Notes: generated from the sequence alone by a model not told the origin. Shown: positions 37,670 through 46,007, counted from the stretch's first letter. The stretch: DNA of 64,000 nt from JAWKWH01 sp963669285 (GCA_963669285.2 CAXXSI010000030.1:124001-188000), one strand, 5' to 3'. Program-made: numbers and translations.

Positions 37670-37918
37670 GGTTTTGACAATCCGCAAGAAGATTACTGTG
37701 AGGAAAAGGCAGGCAAATCGCCAGCCGTGAAATTCGCGCGGAAAAGCGCACGACAACACCGATTTGTCAAGGATTGGTGTTGTCAATCACTCTGCTCAGT
37801 CATTCGCGCGACCATGACAAAATCGTAATCCAGATTACCAAAGCTTAATTGGCCTTCGATGGGACCGGATCATATTTTCGTGATCGATACGGGGGTGAAA
37901 TGAACCCGGGAGATTTGG

Positions 37919-38674
37919 ATGAAGACCAGAACCATAGTGCTGAGTTGCGTGGCGGTTCCCGTTGCCGCTCTAGCGGCTTATGCGGCCGGAAACGCTCAAA
38001 TCACCAGCTCGGGAGACCGTATCTGCATCAGATCGAACGGACTTCCGGGACATGCCACCGGCCAGTTCCCCAATGCCGGCAATCCGCACACAATTAGACC
38101 GCAGCGGGCCAGGTATTGCGTCGATGCGACACCAAAAAAAGGATCGCGCGCCAGAAACCATCGCGGCACGGTCGGAGTCGGTCTCAACGGTGTGGCCATC
38201 AGGCCCGGCACGGCCGACTATTGGGATCCGCGGGCGCCGCGCGGGCACAGCCGCAACCGCTCGTCTGGCTGGAACCTGGAAGGTATTGGCGCGAAGATCC
38301 TGCTCGGCATGGATATGAACAACGCCCATGTCGATGAACGGGGCCTCTATCACTATCATGGCGTGCCGAAGGGCCTGCTCGGTCAGACCAACGGTTCGCA
38401 TATCGGTTACGCTGCCGATGGATTTGAGATTCACTATATCGGCAAAAGCGCCAAATCGGGTTATCGGCTGAAAAGCGGAACACGCCCCAACGGACCGCGC
38501 GGGAAATTCGATGGAACCTATGTCCAGGATTGGCAGTATGTCGGCGGGGCGGGGTCTCTCGACCAGTGCAACGGCGGCATGCTGAAAGGCAAGTTTGTCT
38601 ATTTCGCCACCCACACTTACCCGTTTTTTCCGCGATGTTTCTGGGGCAAACCCAGCCGCGATTTCAGGCGTTGA
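37919..38674 (+). CDS. YHYH domain-containing exported protein
   Basis: A 251-residue protein with an N-terminal signal peptide (residues 1-23, ending AAYAAG). The naming motif is present as LYHYHGVPKGLLGQ near residue 142, with GYAADGFEIHY downstream; conserved cysteines occur in CIRSNG, RYCVDA, DQCNGG and RCFWGK. YHYH domains are found in secreted proteins of unknown function, and the His-Tyr cluster suggests metal binding (inference). It is divergent from aspS with a 249-bp gap in which I see no recognisable site. Confidence 0.87.
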   Translation: MKTRTIVLSCVAVPVAALAAYAAGNAQITSSGDRICIRSNGLPGHATGQFPNAGNPHTIRPQRARYCVDATPKKGSRARNHRGTVGVGLNGVAIRPGTADYWDPRAPRGHSRNRSSGWNLEGIGAKILLGMDMNNAHVDERGLYHYHGVPKGLLGQTNGSHIGYAADGFEIHYIGKSAKSGYRLKSGTRPNGPRGKFDGTYVQDWQYVGGAGSLDQCNGGMLKGKFVYFATHTYPFFPRCFWGKPSRDFRR

Positions 38675-38846
38675 TGTTCCAGAGGTTCCTTGCTGCTACC
38701 GGTAATGGGGGTTCCGGCAGTTGAGCTTAGTGCTCACGTTTGCGGCAAGGAATTGGCGGCGGGTGGTCGGTGAAACGGCGCCCGCTGCCTTTGCCGGTTT
38801 GTGAATGCGTGCAGCTTGGTCGGCTACAACCCGCGCCGAACAATCC

Positions 38847-39119
38847 TCACGATGCCATGAAGCGCGCACCAACATGTTCCTTGTTGGCCCAGGCCTTGCG
38901 AACCTTCACCGGGCCTTCAAACACTTCGGACTCGATTTCGAACTCGCTTGGCACCCAGTCCTGTCTGGGAATCAACAATCGGACACCGCCGACGGATATG
39001 TCCTTGATGATGCCGTTGCACAGGTAAACACTATCGAAGCTGATTCTGGCGACGAAATTGCAGGATGTGCGCTGTGTCGCGCGTCTGCTGTCGCTTCGGT
39101 GTTGCGGATTTCTTGTCAT
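38847..39119 (-). CDS. Stand-alone PilZ domain protein
   Basis: A 90-residue protein that consists only of a PilZ domain, the usual c-di-GMP receptor. The arginine cluster HRSDSRRATQR (residues 7-17) followed by DISVGGVRL (near residue 41) matches the RxxxR and [D/N]xSxxG ligand motifs. ATG at 39119 is preferred over 39155 because GGGGGAC precedes it. The gene sits beside an inverted-repeat element, with no diguanylate cyclase in the window. A role in motility, polysaccharide or cell-cycle control is possible but not shown. Confidence 0.83.
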   Translation of the reverse strand: MTRNPQHRSDSRRATQRTSCNFVARISFDSVYLCNGIIKDISVGGVRLLIPRQDWVPSEFEIESEVFEGPVKVRKAWANKEHVGARFMAS

Positions 39120-39227
39120 CTTGTCCCCCGCGGACGTCAAGTCAGAGTGCATCATGCAAGCCGAAGGTTCAAGCCGTCGATCTTGTCACCCTGGCAGTAT
39201 GTCAATCGCAGATATGCAGATGATGTC

Positions 39228-39502
39228 TAGAGCAGCTTTGACCCATTCGGAGTCAATTTTGTTTGTCGATTGGGGCGGCGAACCGGTGTCGAGCCGCTCG
39301 ACAGGCGATGCCATCCCATCGTTTGAGAGCGGATCGGCATTGGGCGCCCGCCAATCGCAAACCCGTACGGGCCGGGCGCCTTTACGCCAATGCTATCGCG
39401 TTTGTTCTTGACCGTATCGCCGATTTGCCCATCGAACAAACGCTCGATCTTGACCCAAAGTCGCTCCGGCAGAATGGCTTCGAATGGATCAAAACCGCTC
39501 TA
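39228..39502. mobile_element. TAGAG-ended inverted-repeat element
   Basis: The ends TAGAGCAGCTTTGACCCATT (from 39228) and, on the other strand from 39502, TAGAGCGGTTTTGATCCATT are imperfect inverted repeats of about 34 bp, with most mismatches being transitions. CTAG occurs at both borders (39227-39230 and 39500-39503). The 275-bp interior carries no credible gene. The right end supplies the TAG stop codon of the DUF302 gene. The element accounts for most of the 344-bp gap between the PilZ and DUF302 genes. Confidence 0.62.
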
Positions 39503-39994
39503 GTTCGCGCCCGCCGCATCGCCGGCCAATGCTGCAAACAGTTTGTCCAGCTCCTCCGCAAGCGTTTTCAGTGCTTCTCCTCCCTCATCCATATAGGGGG
39601 CAAATACGTGGCTTGGCAGCTTGTAGGACAGTGTGGCCTTACCATCCTCGTTCTCGGTGACATAGATTCGGATCGGGGCTTCGATGCCTGCGGCGATGCT
39701 GGCTTCCAGCATGCGCACGGCAAAGCGGGGGTGATAGAGACCGATGACGGAGTTACCGGCAATCGTCTTGTCCAGCACGCGCTTGGCGCCGAGTGTCGCC
39801 GATGCATGCGAGACAACGCCGATTTTGTGGGATTTTGCAGCCGTTAAAACCCGTGCAACCAGCGTTTCGTAATCGTGCGACGTCGCGATGACCGACCAGC
39901 CCGGTCGCGGGTTGACCCGGTCCTGCGCGGCAGTGGCGGCCGTCATCGTCAAAAAACCGGCAACGAAAAACACAATCCGCAACAATGTAGGCAC
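39500..39994 (-). CDS. DUF302 domain-containing exported protein
   Basis: A 164-residue protein starting at GTG 39994, which is preceded by GGAGG at six bases; the longer frame from 40021 lacks a ribosome site. Residues 1-24 (MPTLLRIVFFVAGFLTMTAA) form a signal peptide. The DUF302 signature is VIGLYHPRFAVRMLEASIAA with GIEAPIRIYVTEN. The domain folds as a TT1751-like dimer; its function is unknown. The TAG stop is read from the end of the adjoining TAGAG element. Confidence 0.85.
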   Translation of the reverse strand: MPTLLRIVFFVAGFLTMTAATAAQDRVNPRPGWSVIATSHDYETLVARVLTAAKSHKIGVVSHASATLGAKRVLDKTIAGNSVIGLYHPRFAVRMLEASIAAGIEAPIRIYVTENEDGKATLSYKLPSHVFAPYMDEGGEALKTLAEELDKLFAALAGDAAGAN

Positions 39995-40132
39995 CGGGAA
40001 CCTCCGACAATCTGACCTCACAACTGTGTCGGCAATTGTCTTTCCCGGTAGTGAGCAAGTCCAACGACAATATCGTGATGTCGATTTCGGGTAGCCAAGA
40101 GCCCTCGGTGGAACCAGAATGCCTGCCCAAAA

Positions 40133-40864
40133 TTATCCTCGCGCTGCACCCTGCGGTGACAGCACAGGCACGAAGACCCTTCTTGATGTTCGGGAAGCAA
40201 CGGGTCGGCCCTGATAGAGGCGTTTTTGCGCCTCGACCACCATAACTCCGGCAAAAATCGGCCACAGACGGCGTCCCATCCGTTCCAGCAGATTGTAAAA
40301 CCGCAGCAGCGACCTGCGTTTTGACGGTGGAAAGTGCAGCGCATCGGACCACTGACCCGGCGTGAAATTGGTGTCGCGCAGCAGATGGGTCAGCTGTGCC
40401 TTCGAAAATGGCCGACCGGTGCCGAACGGCGTGTGTTCGAACCGGGCCCAGACACCGCGCCGGTTGGGGACGACGATGACCAATCGTCCACCCGGCGCCA
40501 GAACCCGCCATGCTTCCATCAGCGTTTCGCGCGGATTTTCCGAATGCTCAAGTGCATGCACCATCAGCATGCGGTCGACTGAAGAATCGACGAGCGGCAG
40601 TTCTTCTTCGAAGACGAGGGCGGTAGCCGAAGGGCCCTGCGGCGGCCACATGACGGCGCCCTGTCCGGCCGGCATGAAGGCGAACACGCGCTCAGCATCG
40701 GCTCCGAAACGGTCGAGCCAGGGTATCGCGTATCCCATTCCGACCAGCCTCTCGTTGGCGAGCGACACCCAAACCGTCGACAAGGCCATGGCAATCGATC
40801 TTTCGGCCAGCCGGCCCAGAACCGATCCATAGAAACTTCGGAGATCAACGATGTCGCAATACAT
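40133..40864 (-). CDS. Class I SAM-dependent methyltransferase
   Basis: A 243-residue methyltransferase of the type-11 group. The conserved core is ELPLVDSSVDRMLMVHALEH (near residues 86-105) followed by EAWRVLAPGGRLVIVVPNR near residue 118. The SAM-binding glycine motif is replaced by the more divergent YAIPWLDRFGADAERVFAF, as in the homologues that sit beside gloB in Rhizobiales. Start 40864 (MYCDIVDLRSFY) matches these homologues. It diverges from gloB by 118 bp. The methyl acceptor is unknown. Confidence 0.88.
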   Translation of the reverse strand: MYCDIVDLRSFYGSVLGRLAERSIAMALSTVWVSLANERLVGMGYAIPWLDRFGADAERVFAFMPAGQGAVMWPPQGPSATALVFEEELPLVDSSVDRMLMVHALEHSENPRETLMEAWRVLAPGGRLVIVVPNRRGVWARFEHTPFGTGRPFSKAQLTHLLRDTNFTPGQWSDALHFPPSKRRSLLRFYNLLERMGRRLWPIFAGVMVVEAQKRLYQGRPVASRTSRRVFVPVLSPQGAARG

Positions 40865-40982
40865 GTTGTGAAGGTAGCGATACGCAACCGTGACATCAAG
40901 AAACAGGCCACGCATCCGATGGTCTTGGTGACTTTCCAATCCCGCCGACCTATCTTGCCCGCAAAGGAAAAGGACGAAAACA

Positions 40983-41750
40983 ATGCCCGTGCAGATCGAC
41001 CAGTTCATGTGCAGATCCGACAATTTCGGCGTACTCGTACACGACGAAGCAAGCGGTGAAACCGCGATAATCGACGCACCGGAGGAGGGGCCGATTGTTG
41101 CAGCCGTTGAGCGCACGGGCTGGCGGCCGACGCACCTGCTGACAACACATCACCACTTCGATCATGTCGAGGCAAATGCCGCTCTGAAAGCGCGTTATGG
41201 TCTGAAAATCATCGGACCGACGGCGGAGGCGGACAAGATTCCCGGCATTGATGAAACGGTTTCCGACGGAGACACGATCCGGGTCTGCGGGGAGGATGTA
41301 AGGATCATCGAAACGCCCGGCCATACCGCCGGACATGTCGTCTACCATTTCACCGAAAGCGGGGTGTTGTTCGCCGGCGATACGCTGTTTGCACTGGGCT
41401 GCGGGCGGTTGTTCGAACGTCCGGCCGCTGACATGTTCAATGCGCTTTCGATATTGCGGTCATTACCCGACGACACGGCGATCTATTGCGGCCACGAATA
41501 CACCAAGGCAAATGCGGATTTCGCCCTGTCGGTCGATCCCGGCAATAAAGCACTGGTGGCACGCGCCGCCGAGATTGCCGATTTGCGATCCCGCGACGAG
41601 CCGACGCTGCCAACCACGCTGGCTCTGGAGAAGGCGACAAGCCCGTTCCTGCGCTGGGATGATCCTGCAATCCGGTCAAATCTCGGTATGCAGCAGGCCT
41701 CAGATGCAGACGTGTTCGCCGAAATCCGCAAGCGCAAGGACAATTTTTGA
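40983..41750 (+). CDS. gloB: Hydroxyacylglutathione hydrolase (glyoxalase II)
   Basis: A 255-residue metallo-beta-lactamase-fold thioesterase that hydrolyses S-D-lactoylglutathione in methylglyoxal detoxification. The binuclear metal motif THHHFDHVEA is at residues 54-63, further ligands are in PGHTAGHV near residue 115 and in FAGDTLFALGCGRLFE near residue 130, and the C-terminal glutathione domain has YCGHEYTKANADFA. A DUF985/cupin gene begins one base after its stop, so the two are co-transcribed. Confidence 0.95.
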   Translation: MPVQIDQFMCRSDNFGVLVHDEASGETAIIDAPEEGPIVAAVERTGWRPTHLLTTHHHFDHVEANAALKARYGLKIIGPTAEADKIPGIDETVSDGDTIRVCGEDVRIIETPGHTAGHVVYHFTESGVLFAGDTLFALGCGRLFERPAADMFNALSILRSLPDDTAIYCGHEYTKANADFALSVDPGNKALVARAAEIADLRSRDEPTLPTTLALEKATSPFLRWDDPAIRSNLGMQQASDADVFAEIRKRKDNF

Positions 41751-41751
41751 C

Positions 41752-42171
41752 ATGACGGCAAGCAGCGCTCCTCATGCCGATTCGATTATCGGGGCACTTG
41801 ATCTCAAGCCGCACCCGGAGGGCGGCTGGTATGCCGAAACATTTCGCGATCCCGAAGGCGGGCGACGCGGCCACTCTTCGGCCATCTATTTCCTGCTGCG
41901 GGAAGGCGAGGAATCGGCTTGGCACCGTGTCAGGGATGCCGCCGAGGTCTGGCATCACTACGACGGCGCATCACTCAGGCTGCAGGTCTCCAGCGACATG
42001 AAGGAAATCCGGACGCTTGTTCTCGGCAAGGATCTTCAAGCCGGCGAACGTCCGCAACATGTGGTGCCGGCCAATATGTGGCAAAGGGCGAAAAGTATGG
42101 GCATATGGACTCTTGTCGGCTGCACTGTGGCGCCCGGTTTCGACTTCGCCGCGTTCGAGATGGTAACCTGA
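41752..42171 (+). CDS. Cupin domain (DUF985) protein
   Basis: A 139-residue cupin-fold protein. LDLKPHPEGGWYAETFRDPE near residue 16 is the DUF985 signature, followed by SSAIYFLLREGEESAWHRV and AAEVWHHYDGASL, which supply the histidines of the cupin metal site. The C-terminal LVGCTVAPGFDFAAFEM is also conserved. Its activity is unknown. Start 41752 is one base after the gloB stop codon; a much longer out-of-frame overlap with gloB is a shadow. Confidence 0.9.
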   Translation: MTASSAPHADSIIGALDLKPHPEGGWYAETFRDPEGGRRGHSSAIYFLLREGEESAWHRVRDAAEVWHHYDGASLRLQVSSDMKEIRTLVLGKDLQAGERPQHVVPANMWQRAKSMGIWTLVGCTVAPGFDFAAFEMVT

Positions 42172-42177
42172 CGCGCG

Positions 42178-42843
42178 CTACAGCAGAAATCCGAGCGCGA
42201 TCGCTGCCTGCCCGCAATAATAGAGGCTCCAAACCGCGTAAGGCGCCCAGCGCCGGTGCGGTGAGTTTTCGGCAAGCAGGAACTTCTCCATCGACAGAAT
42301 CGTATCCGATGCAATGAACATCGCTGCACCGGCAATCACCGTCGGACGCTGCAGGGTCAAGGCCGTCAGGCCCATCAGCAGAATGGCCAGGACATAGACA
42401 AAAACCGGCGCTTTCAAGCTGTTCTCGACTGCCGGCATAAGGCGCAGGAGCATCGCTCCCGCAAAGATCGCCAGACCGGCAGCGCATATCCATCGCCAGT
42501 GCTCCGCAAACAGCGTTTGCAGGCCGGAACCGTCTGTCCAGAACAGCCAGACATAGATCAGGTGGGCTAACAGGAAGCTCGCAAGGCCGCCCAGAAACGG
42601 CTTCTCGCCGTCATTCGCCAAGAAGGCATCACCCAGCGCTCCGAACACGAGTGCTGCAAACAGCGCGAAAGGTCCCGCCTGCACATGGACCAGAACGGCC
42701 AGCAGCGCAGTTGAAAGGGTTTTCACCGCTGTCCGCCGCCATGATGGCGCCTCTGCGACAATGAGAAGATATGTGAACGCTGCAACAATGGAAAACAGCA
42801 GCGTTCCGTTGGCCAGTGCGGCTATTCCACCTGGAAACGGCAT
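42178..42843 (-). CDS. Lysoplasmalogenase family (YhhN) membrane protein
   Basis: A 221-residue polytopic membrane protein with about eight helices. The YhhN/TMEM86 signatures GDAFLANDGEKPFLGGLASFLLAH (near residues 71-94, split over the conserved acidic pair) and GAAMFIASDTILSM (near residue 173) are present. Some family members hydrolyse lysoplasmalogen vinyl ether bonds; in bacteria the substrate is uncertain. Its ATG overlaps the TGA of the upstream transporter gene as TGATG, so translation is coupled. Confidence 0.9.
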   Translation of the reverse strand: MPFPGGIAALANGTLLFSIVAAFTYLLIVAEAPSWRRTAVKTLSTALLAVLVHVQAGPFALFAALVFGALGDAFLANDGEKPFLGGLASFLLAHLIYVWLFWTDGSGLQTLFAEHWRWICAAGLAIFAGAMLLRLMPAVENSLKAPVFVYVLAILLMGLTALTLQRPTVIAGAAMFIASDTILSMEKFLLAENSPHRRWAPYAVWSLYYCGQAAIALGFLL

Positions 42844-43730
42844 CAGGTATTACTCCCCGGTCCCGCGGACTTGGCTGTAAAGAGCATTGATTTTGCCGCC
42901 AGTACGGCTCCACCGGTGATCAAGAGGCATGCGGTCGCCAAGGCAAGCGTCAGTTCGGTCCGACCGGCCAATACCAGGATGAGGGTCGACAGTAACGGTG
43001 CAGCATAACTTGCCGCGCCGAGCACCTGGATGTTGCCGTGTTTGACACCGTGATCCCATGCGTAGAACGCAGTGCCGACCGGCATCAGACCGAGTCCCGC
43101 CACGGCAAGCCACTGAATCCAATTCGCCGGCCACACGGTTTCTTCCAGTGCGACATGACACAAAAGCGAGAAAACCGCGCTTGCCAGGCAGAACCATGCC
43201 ACGATGTGCGTCGGCACCGCGCTGAAGCGTCTCGACAGCAAAGAATAGCTCGACCATATGAGCGCGCAGACGGCAGCCATTGCGTAACCGTAGCCGTAGC
43301 GAGCATCAAATTCGAATCCCTGGCCGCCGGTTATGATCAATCCGCATCCGGCGAGGCCCAGCACCGCCCCGGCAATGTGGTGCCACTGGAGCTTCTCCCC
43401 CGGCATGAGCGCCGATCCCAATACGATCAGCAACGGCCACAAATAGGCGATCAGGCTGGCTTCTGCAGCCGGTGCGTTACGCAGTGCGGTGAAATAGAAG
43501 AAGTGATAGCCGAACAGACCGGCAATCCCGACAATCCATGCGGCCGCGGGTACAGTACCGGTTTGCTTTGGTGGCGAGATCAGCCTGGCCGCAAATCCGG
43601 CCGCCGATCCCAGCGAAAAGGCCATTGCGGATAGCAGGAATGGCGGCACATCGCCCGATGCGTCGGTAAGCAGCGCCAACAGCGCCCACATTGCTACTGC
43701 AGAAAATCCGATAACCGTCGCGCGCGCCAT
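42843..43730 (-). CDS. DMT superfamily transporter, YddG-like
   Basis: A 295-residue exporter with ten helices in two EamA repeats. LRNAPAAEASLIAYLWPLLI in the first repeat and GTAFYAWDHGVKHGNIQVLG in the second resemble YddG, the aromatic amino acid exporter. Start 43730 (MARATVIGFSAVAMWALLA) is the family N-terminus; the frame continues upstream through an inverted-repeat element, which is not credible coding sequence. It is co-transcribed with the lysoplasmalogenase gene. Confidence 0.88.
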   Translation of the reverse strand: MARATVIGFSAVAMWALLALLTDASGDVPPFLLSAMAFSLGSAAGFAARLISPPKQTGTVPAAAWIVGIAGLFGYHFFYFTALRNAPAAEASLIAYLWPLLIVLGSALMPGEKLQWHHIAGAVLGLAGCGLIITGGQGFEFDARYGYGYAMAAVCALIWSSYSLLSRRFSAVPTHIVAWFCLASAVFSLLCHVALEETVWPANWIQWLAVAGLGLMPVGTAFYAWDHGVKHGNIQVLGAASYAAPLLSTLILVLAGRTELTLALATACLLITGGAVLAAKSMLFTAKSAGPGSNT

Positions 43731-43747
43731 GTTGTGCCCGAATGATA

Positions 43748-43920
43748 TGCGCGAGAGCCGTTCTTCTTTAGATGGAAGCAGTTTCAAACTGCACTTTCGC
43801 GTTCTGGCATTGTCGCACAAGGCTAACGGTGCTCGCACCGCGTCGCATTGCGCTCCTCGCCAGAACACGAATTAGCGGCGTTCAATCTGCTTCCATCTAA
43901 AGAAGAACGGCTCTCGCGCA
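43748..43920. mobile_element. Inverted-repeat element with perfect 34-bp ends
   Basis: Bases 43748-43781 (beginning TGCGCGAGAGCCGTTCTTCT and ending GATGGAAGCAG) are repeated exactly as the reverse complement at 43887-43920. The 105-bp interior includes a small hairpin, CGGTGCTCGCACCG at 43827-43840, and shares roughly three-quarters identity over about 80 bases with the right part of the element at 61225-61535. It lies just upstream of the YddG-like gene, so it may carry or disturb that promoter. No coding capacity is seen. Confidence 0.75.
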
Positions 43921-43963
43921 CTGTTTCACCGGCGCGCAATTTGCATCCGTTGACTGTTATTCG

Positions 43964-44752
43964 TCAATTCGAAGCTGCAAACCGCGTTGCATAAAGTCGC
44001 AATGTCCCCACTTGTGTTCCGATCGATGCTGTAATCGGCGCATAGATGTTGCTGGAACCGACCGGTGCAAAGGCGATCTCCATGCGACTTTTGTGTTTCA
44101 TGAAATCAAGTGCGCGCCGTCCTTGGCGGTAACCGGCGACAGGCTCGAACTTGGCCTTGCAGCGCACGGCATCACCCTTGAAACCCTTTGTCGAGAAGGG
44201 TTTCATGCCTGCGTAACGCAGCTTCAGGTCCACCCGCATTTCGCCGTCATAAGCACGGATCGTGCGGTTGCAGACTTCGCGCGGTGAATTGGCGCGGATC
44301 ATTGTTGCGGTCAGCGGGTCGAACACGGCACTAAGGTCATTTGCTCCAACCGGCACCCAGTTTGCGCCGCGCTTCTTCAATGGTGGCACATTCTCGGTCT
44401 TGACGACATCGCCCTTTTGGAAACGAATCGCTGTCATCTGGGCTTTGCCGCCGGAAACATAGTTCAGTTCATAGTCCAGCGGCTCGACGCTTTCATCGGC
44501 CAATCGTCCCGATACTTTGGTCTGTGCGACGGTCTTGTCGAACATGCGGGCAAGACCCGCCGCCTTCAGGCTGCCGTTGAGCAAGAACGTGTCGCCGGAA
44601 AAGGTGGAAACAAATGTCGACTTAGCAATTTTGAATCCCAGGAACGAAAGCTTGTAGTCCGCCTGGAACACTTTTGGCGCCTCCAGCGCCATCGCATTCG
44701 TGGGCAACAGAATGGCAATCGAAGCTGCAAGCGTATTGATCCATTTCGGCAT
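43964..44752 (-). CDS. DUF3108 domain-containing exported protein
   Basis: A 262-residue protein with a signal peptide (MPKWINTLAASIAILLPTNA, cleavage near residue 23) and a DUF3108 domain: FQADYKLSFLGFKIAKSTF near residue 28, VEPLDYELNYVSGGKAQM and the C-terminal KSRMEIAFAPVGSSNIYAP. The function is unknown; it is likely periplasmic. Divergence from rpmB with a 255-bp gap is a conserved Rhizobiales arrangement. The longer open frame upstream to 45358 overlaps rpmB and is a shadow. Confidence 0.88.
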   Translation of the reverse strand: MPKWINTLAASIAILLPTNAMALEAPKVFQADYKLSFLGFKIAKSTFVSTFSGDTFLLNGSLKAAGLARMFDKTVAQTKVSGRLADESVEPLDYELNYVSGGKAQMTAIRFQKGDVVKTENVPPLKKRGANWVPVGANDLSAVFDPLTATMIRANSPREVCNRTIRAYDGEMRVDLKLRYAGMKPFSTKGFKGDAVRCKAKFEPVAGYRQGRRALDFMKHKSRMEIAFAPVGSSNIYAPITASIGTQVGTLRLYATRFAASN

Positions 44753-45007
44753 GTCTGGAAAATTCCCTCTCAATCTCCAAAGGCGATATTCTACCCCAAA
44801 TCTGGCAAACCTATGCCTTAAGCCAGATGAACGGTTGCTGAACAACCGAATTGGCGGTGACCGCGCTTGACGCTTGGGCCAAATGCCACTAAGGAAGCGC
44901 GACTTTTCCCGTGAGGCAGCCCATGCATTCACGCGCCACCAAAAATGGTGCGGTGACAGGAGCGTTAGCCTGCGGCAACATGCGATGAATAAAGAAGGTT
45001 GTTCCAA

Positions 45008-45304
45008 ATGTCCCGCGCTTGTGAGCTGACCGGCAAAGCCGTCATGTCCGGCAATAATGTAAGCCATGCCAACAACAAGACCCGCCGCCGTTTTCTGCCG
45101 AACCTCGTTCATGTGACGTTGATGTCGGAGGCCATGGGTCGAAGCTACCGTTTGCGCATCTCTGCGGCTGCGCTGCGTACCGTTGAGCATCGCGGTGGTT
45201 TGGATGCGTTTCTGACCAAGGCCGGTGTCAACGAATTGTCGCAGCGCGCGCGTTTGCTTAAAAAGCAGATTGCCAAGAAACAGGCCGAAAAAGCAGCGGC
45301 CTGA
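45008..45304 (+). CDS. rpmB: 50S ribosomal protein L28
   Basis: A 98-residue ribosomal protein. The N-terminus SRACELTGKAVMSGNNVSHA and NKTRRRFLPNLVHVTLMSEA are L28 signatures; the C-terminal lysine-rich helix (LLKKQIAKKQAEKAAA) is typical of alphaproteobacteria. ATG at 45008 is the conserved start. The gene is followed by a hairpin and a candidate riboswitch leading into the queuosine-precursor transporter gene. Confidence 0.96.
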   Translation: MSRACELTGKAVMSGNNVSHANNKTRRRFLPNLVHVTLMSEAMGRSYRLRISAAALRTVEHRGGLDAFLTKAGVNELSQRARLLKKQIAKKQAEKAAA

Positions 45305-45315
45305 CATCTGGCTGT

Positions 45316-45331
45316 CGGCGGTCATCCGCCG
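45316..45331 (+). other. Perfect 6-bp hairpin after rpmB
   Basis: CGGCGG pairs with CCGCCG around TCAT, 11 bases after the rpmB stop and just before the candidate riboswitch. It lacks a following T-run, so it is not a convincing intrinsic terminator; it may stabilise the rpmB 3' end or separate the two messages. Confidence 0.4.
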
Positions 45332-45344
45332 GTCATTGTATTCG

Positions 45345-45374
45345 GCTGGTTCCATCACCCAGGATAAAAAAATG
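45345..45374 (+). promoter_or_regulatory. Candidate preQ1-I-type riboswitch overlapping a start codon
   Basis: CTGG (45346-45349) pairs with CCAG (45359-45362) around a nine-base loop TTCCATCAC and is followed by ATAAAAAAATG. The blocks GGTTC, CACCC and TAAAAAA match, in order and spacing, the conserved core of the preQ1 class I aptamer. The loop CAT (45353-45355) can pair with the ATG start codon at 45372-45374, which would form the H-type pseudoknot, and the AGGA ribosome site (45361-45364) overlaps the stem. Ligand binding would therefore hide both the ribosome site and the start codon of a queuosine-precursor transporter. The loop is shorter than in the best-known examples. Confidence 0.6.
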
Positions 45375-46001
45375 TCAACCTACAGATACTCGGCATTGCA
45401 CCTGCTGCCATTTGTGCTGCTGATGGTGTTGGTTGTCGCTGCTTCCAATTACCTGGTTCAGTTTCCGTTTGCCCATTTCGGACTTCAGGACCTCCTGACC
45501 TGGGGCGCGTTTACCTATCCCGTTGCCTTTCTGGTCAACGATCTGGCCAATCGCCGGCTCGGTCCGGTCGCTGCCCGGCGTGTTGTCTTCGTCGGGTTCA
45601 TTCTGGCCGTGATCCTGTCGGTCTGGCTCGCCACCCCGCGCATCGCCATCGCATCGGGTTCGGCATTTCTCGTCGCCCAACTGCTCGACACCACGATTTT
45701 CCACTGGTTGCGCCGCGAAGCGTGGTGGCAAGCGCCGCTGCTATCGTCTGTCATCGGTTCGATCATCGACACGGTGTTGTTTTTTGGTCTCGCCTTTGCG
45801 CCGCTGTTCGGATTTGTCGATCAGTTCTTTGGGATGGATGATGGTTCGTTAGGTTTTGCCGTTCCGTTTGTCGGCCGTGAGGTGCCCCTTTGGGTTTCTC
45901 TCGGCATAGGCGACCTCGGCGTCAAACTGTGCGTGGCGCTTGCTATGCTGGCACCCTACGGATTGCTGATTTCCTGGTTGAAGCCGGTCGAGACTTCGTG
46001 A
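45372..46001 (+). CDS. Queuosine precursor transporter (YhhQ / VUT family)
   Basis: A 209-residue inner-membrane protein with about six helices. YLVQFPFAHFGLQDLLTWGA followed by FTYPVAFLVNDLANRRLG near residues 26-62 and SAFLVAQLLDTTIFHWLRR near residue 98 are signatures of the COG1738 family, which imports queuosine precursors such as preQ0 or preQ1. ATG at 45372 is preceded by AGGA and lies inside a preQ1-I-like fold. The gene fits functionally with gluQ at 3.8 kb, whose product modifies queuosine in tRNA. Confidence 0.92.
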   Translation: MSTYRYSALHLLPFVLLMVLVVAASNYLVQFPFAHFGLQDLLTWGAFTYPVAFLVNDLANRRLGPVAARRVVFVGFILAVILSVWLATPRIAIASGSAFLVAQLLDTTIFHWLRREAWWQAPLLSSVIGSIIDTVLFFGLAFAPLFGFVDQFFGMDDGSLGFAVPFVGREVPLWVSLGIGDLGVKLCVALAMLAPYGLLISWLKPVETS

Positions 46002-46007
46002 GCGGCA

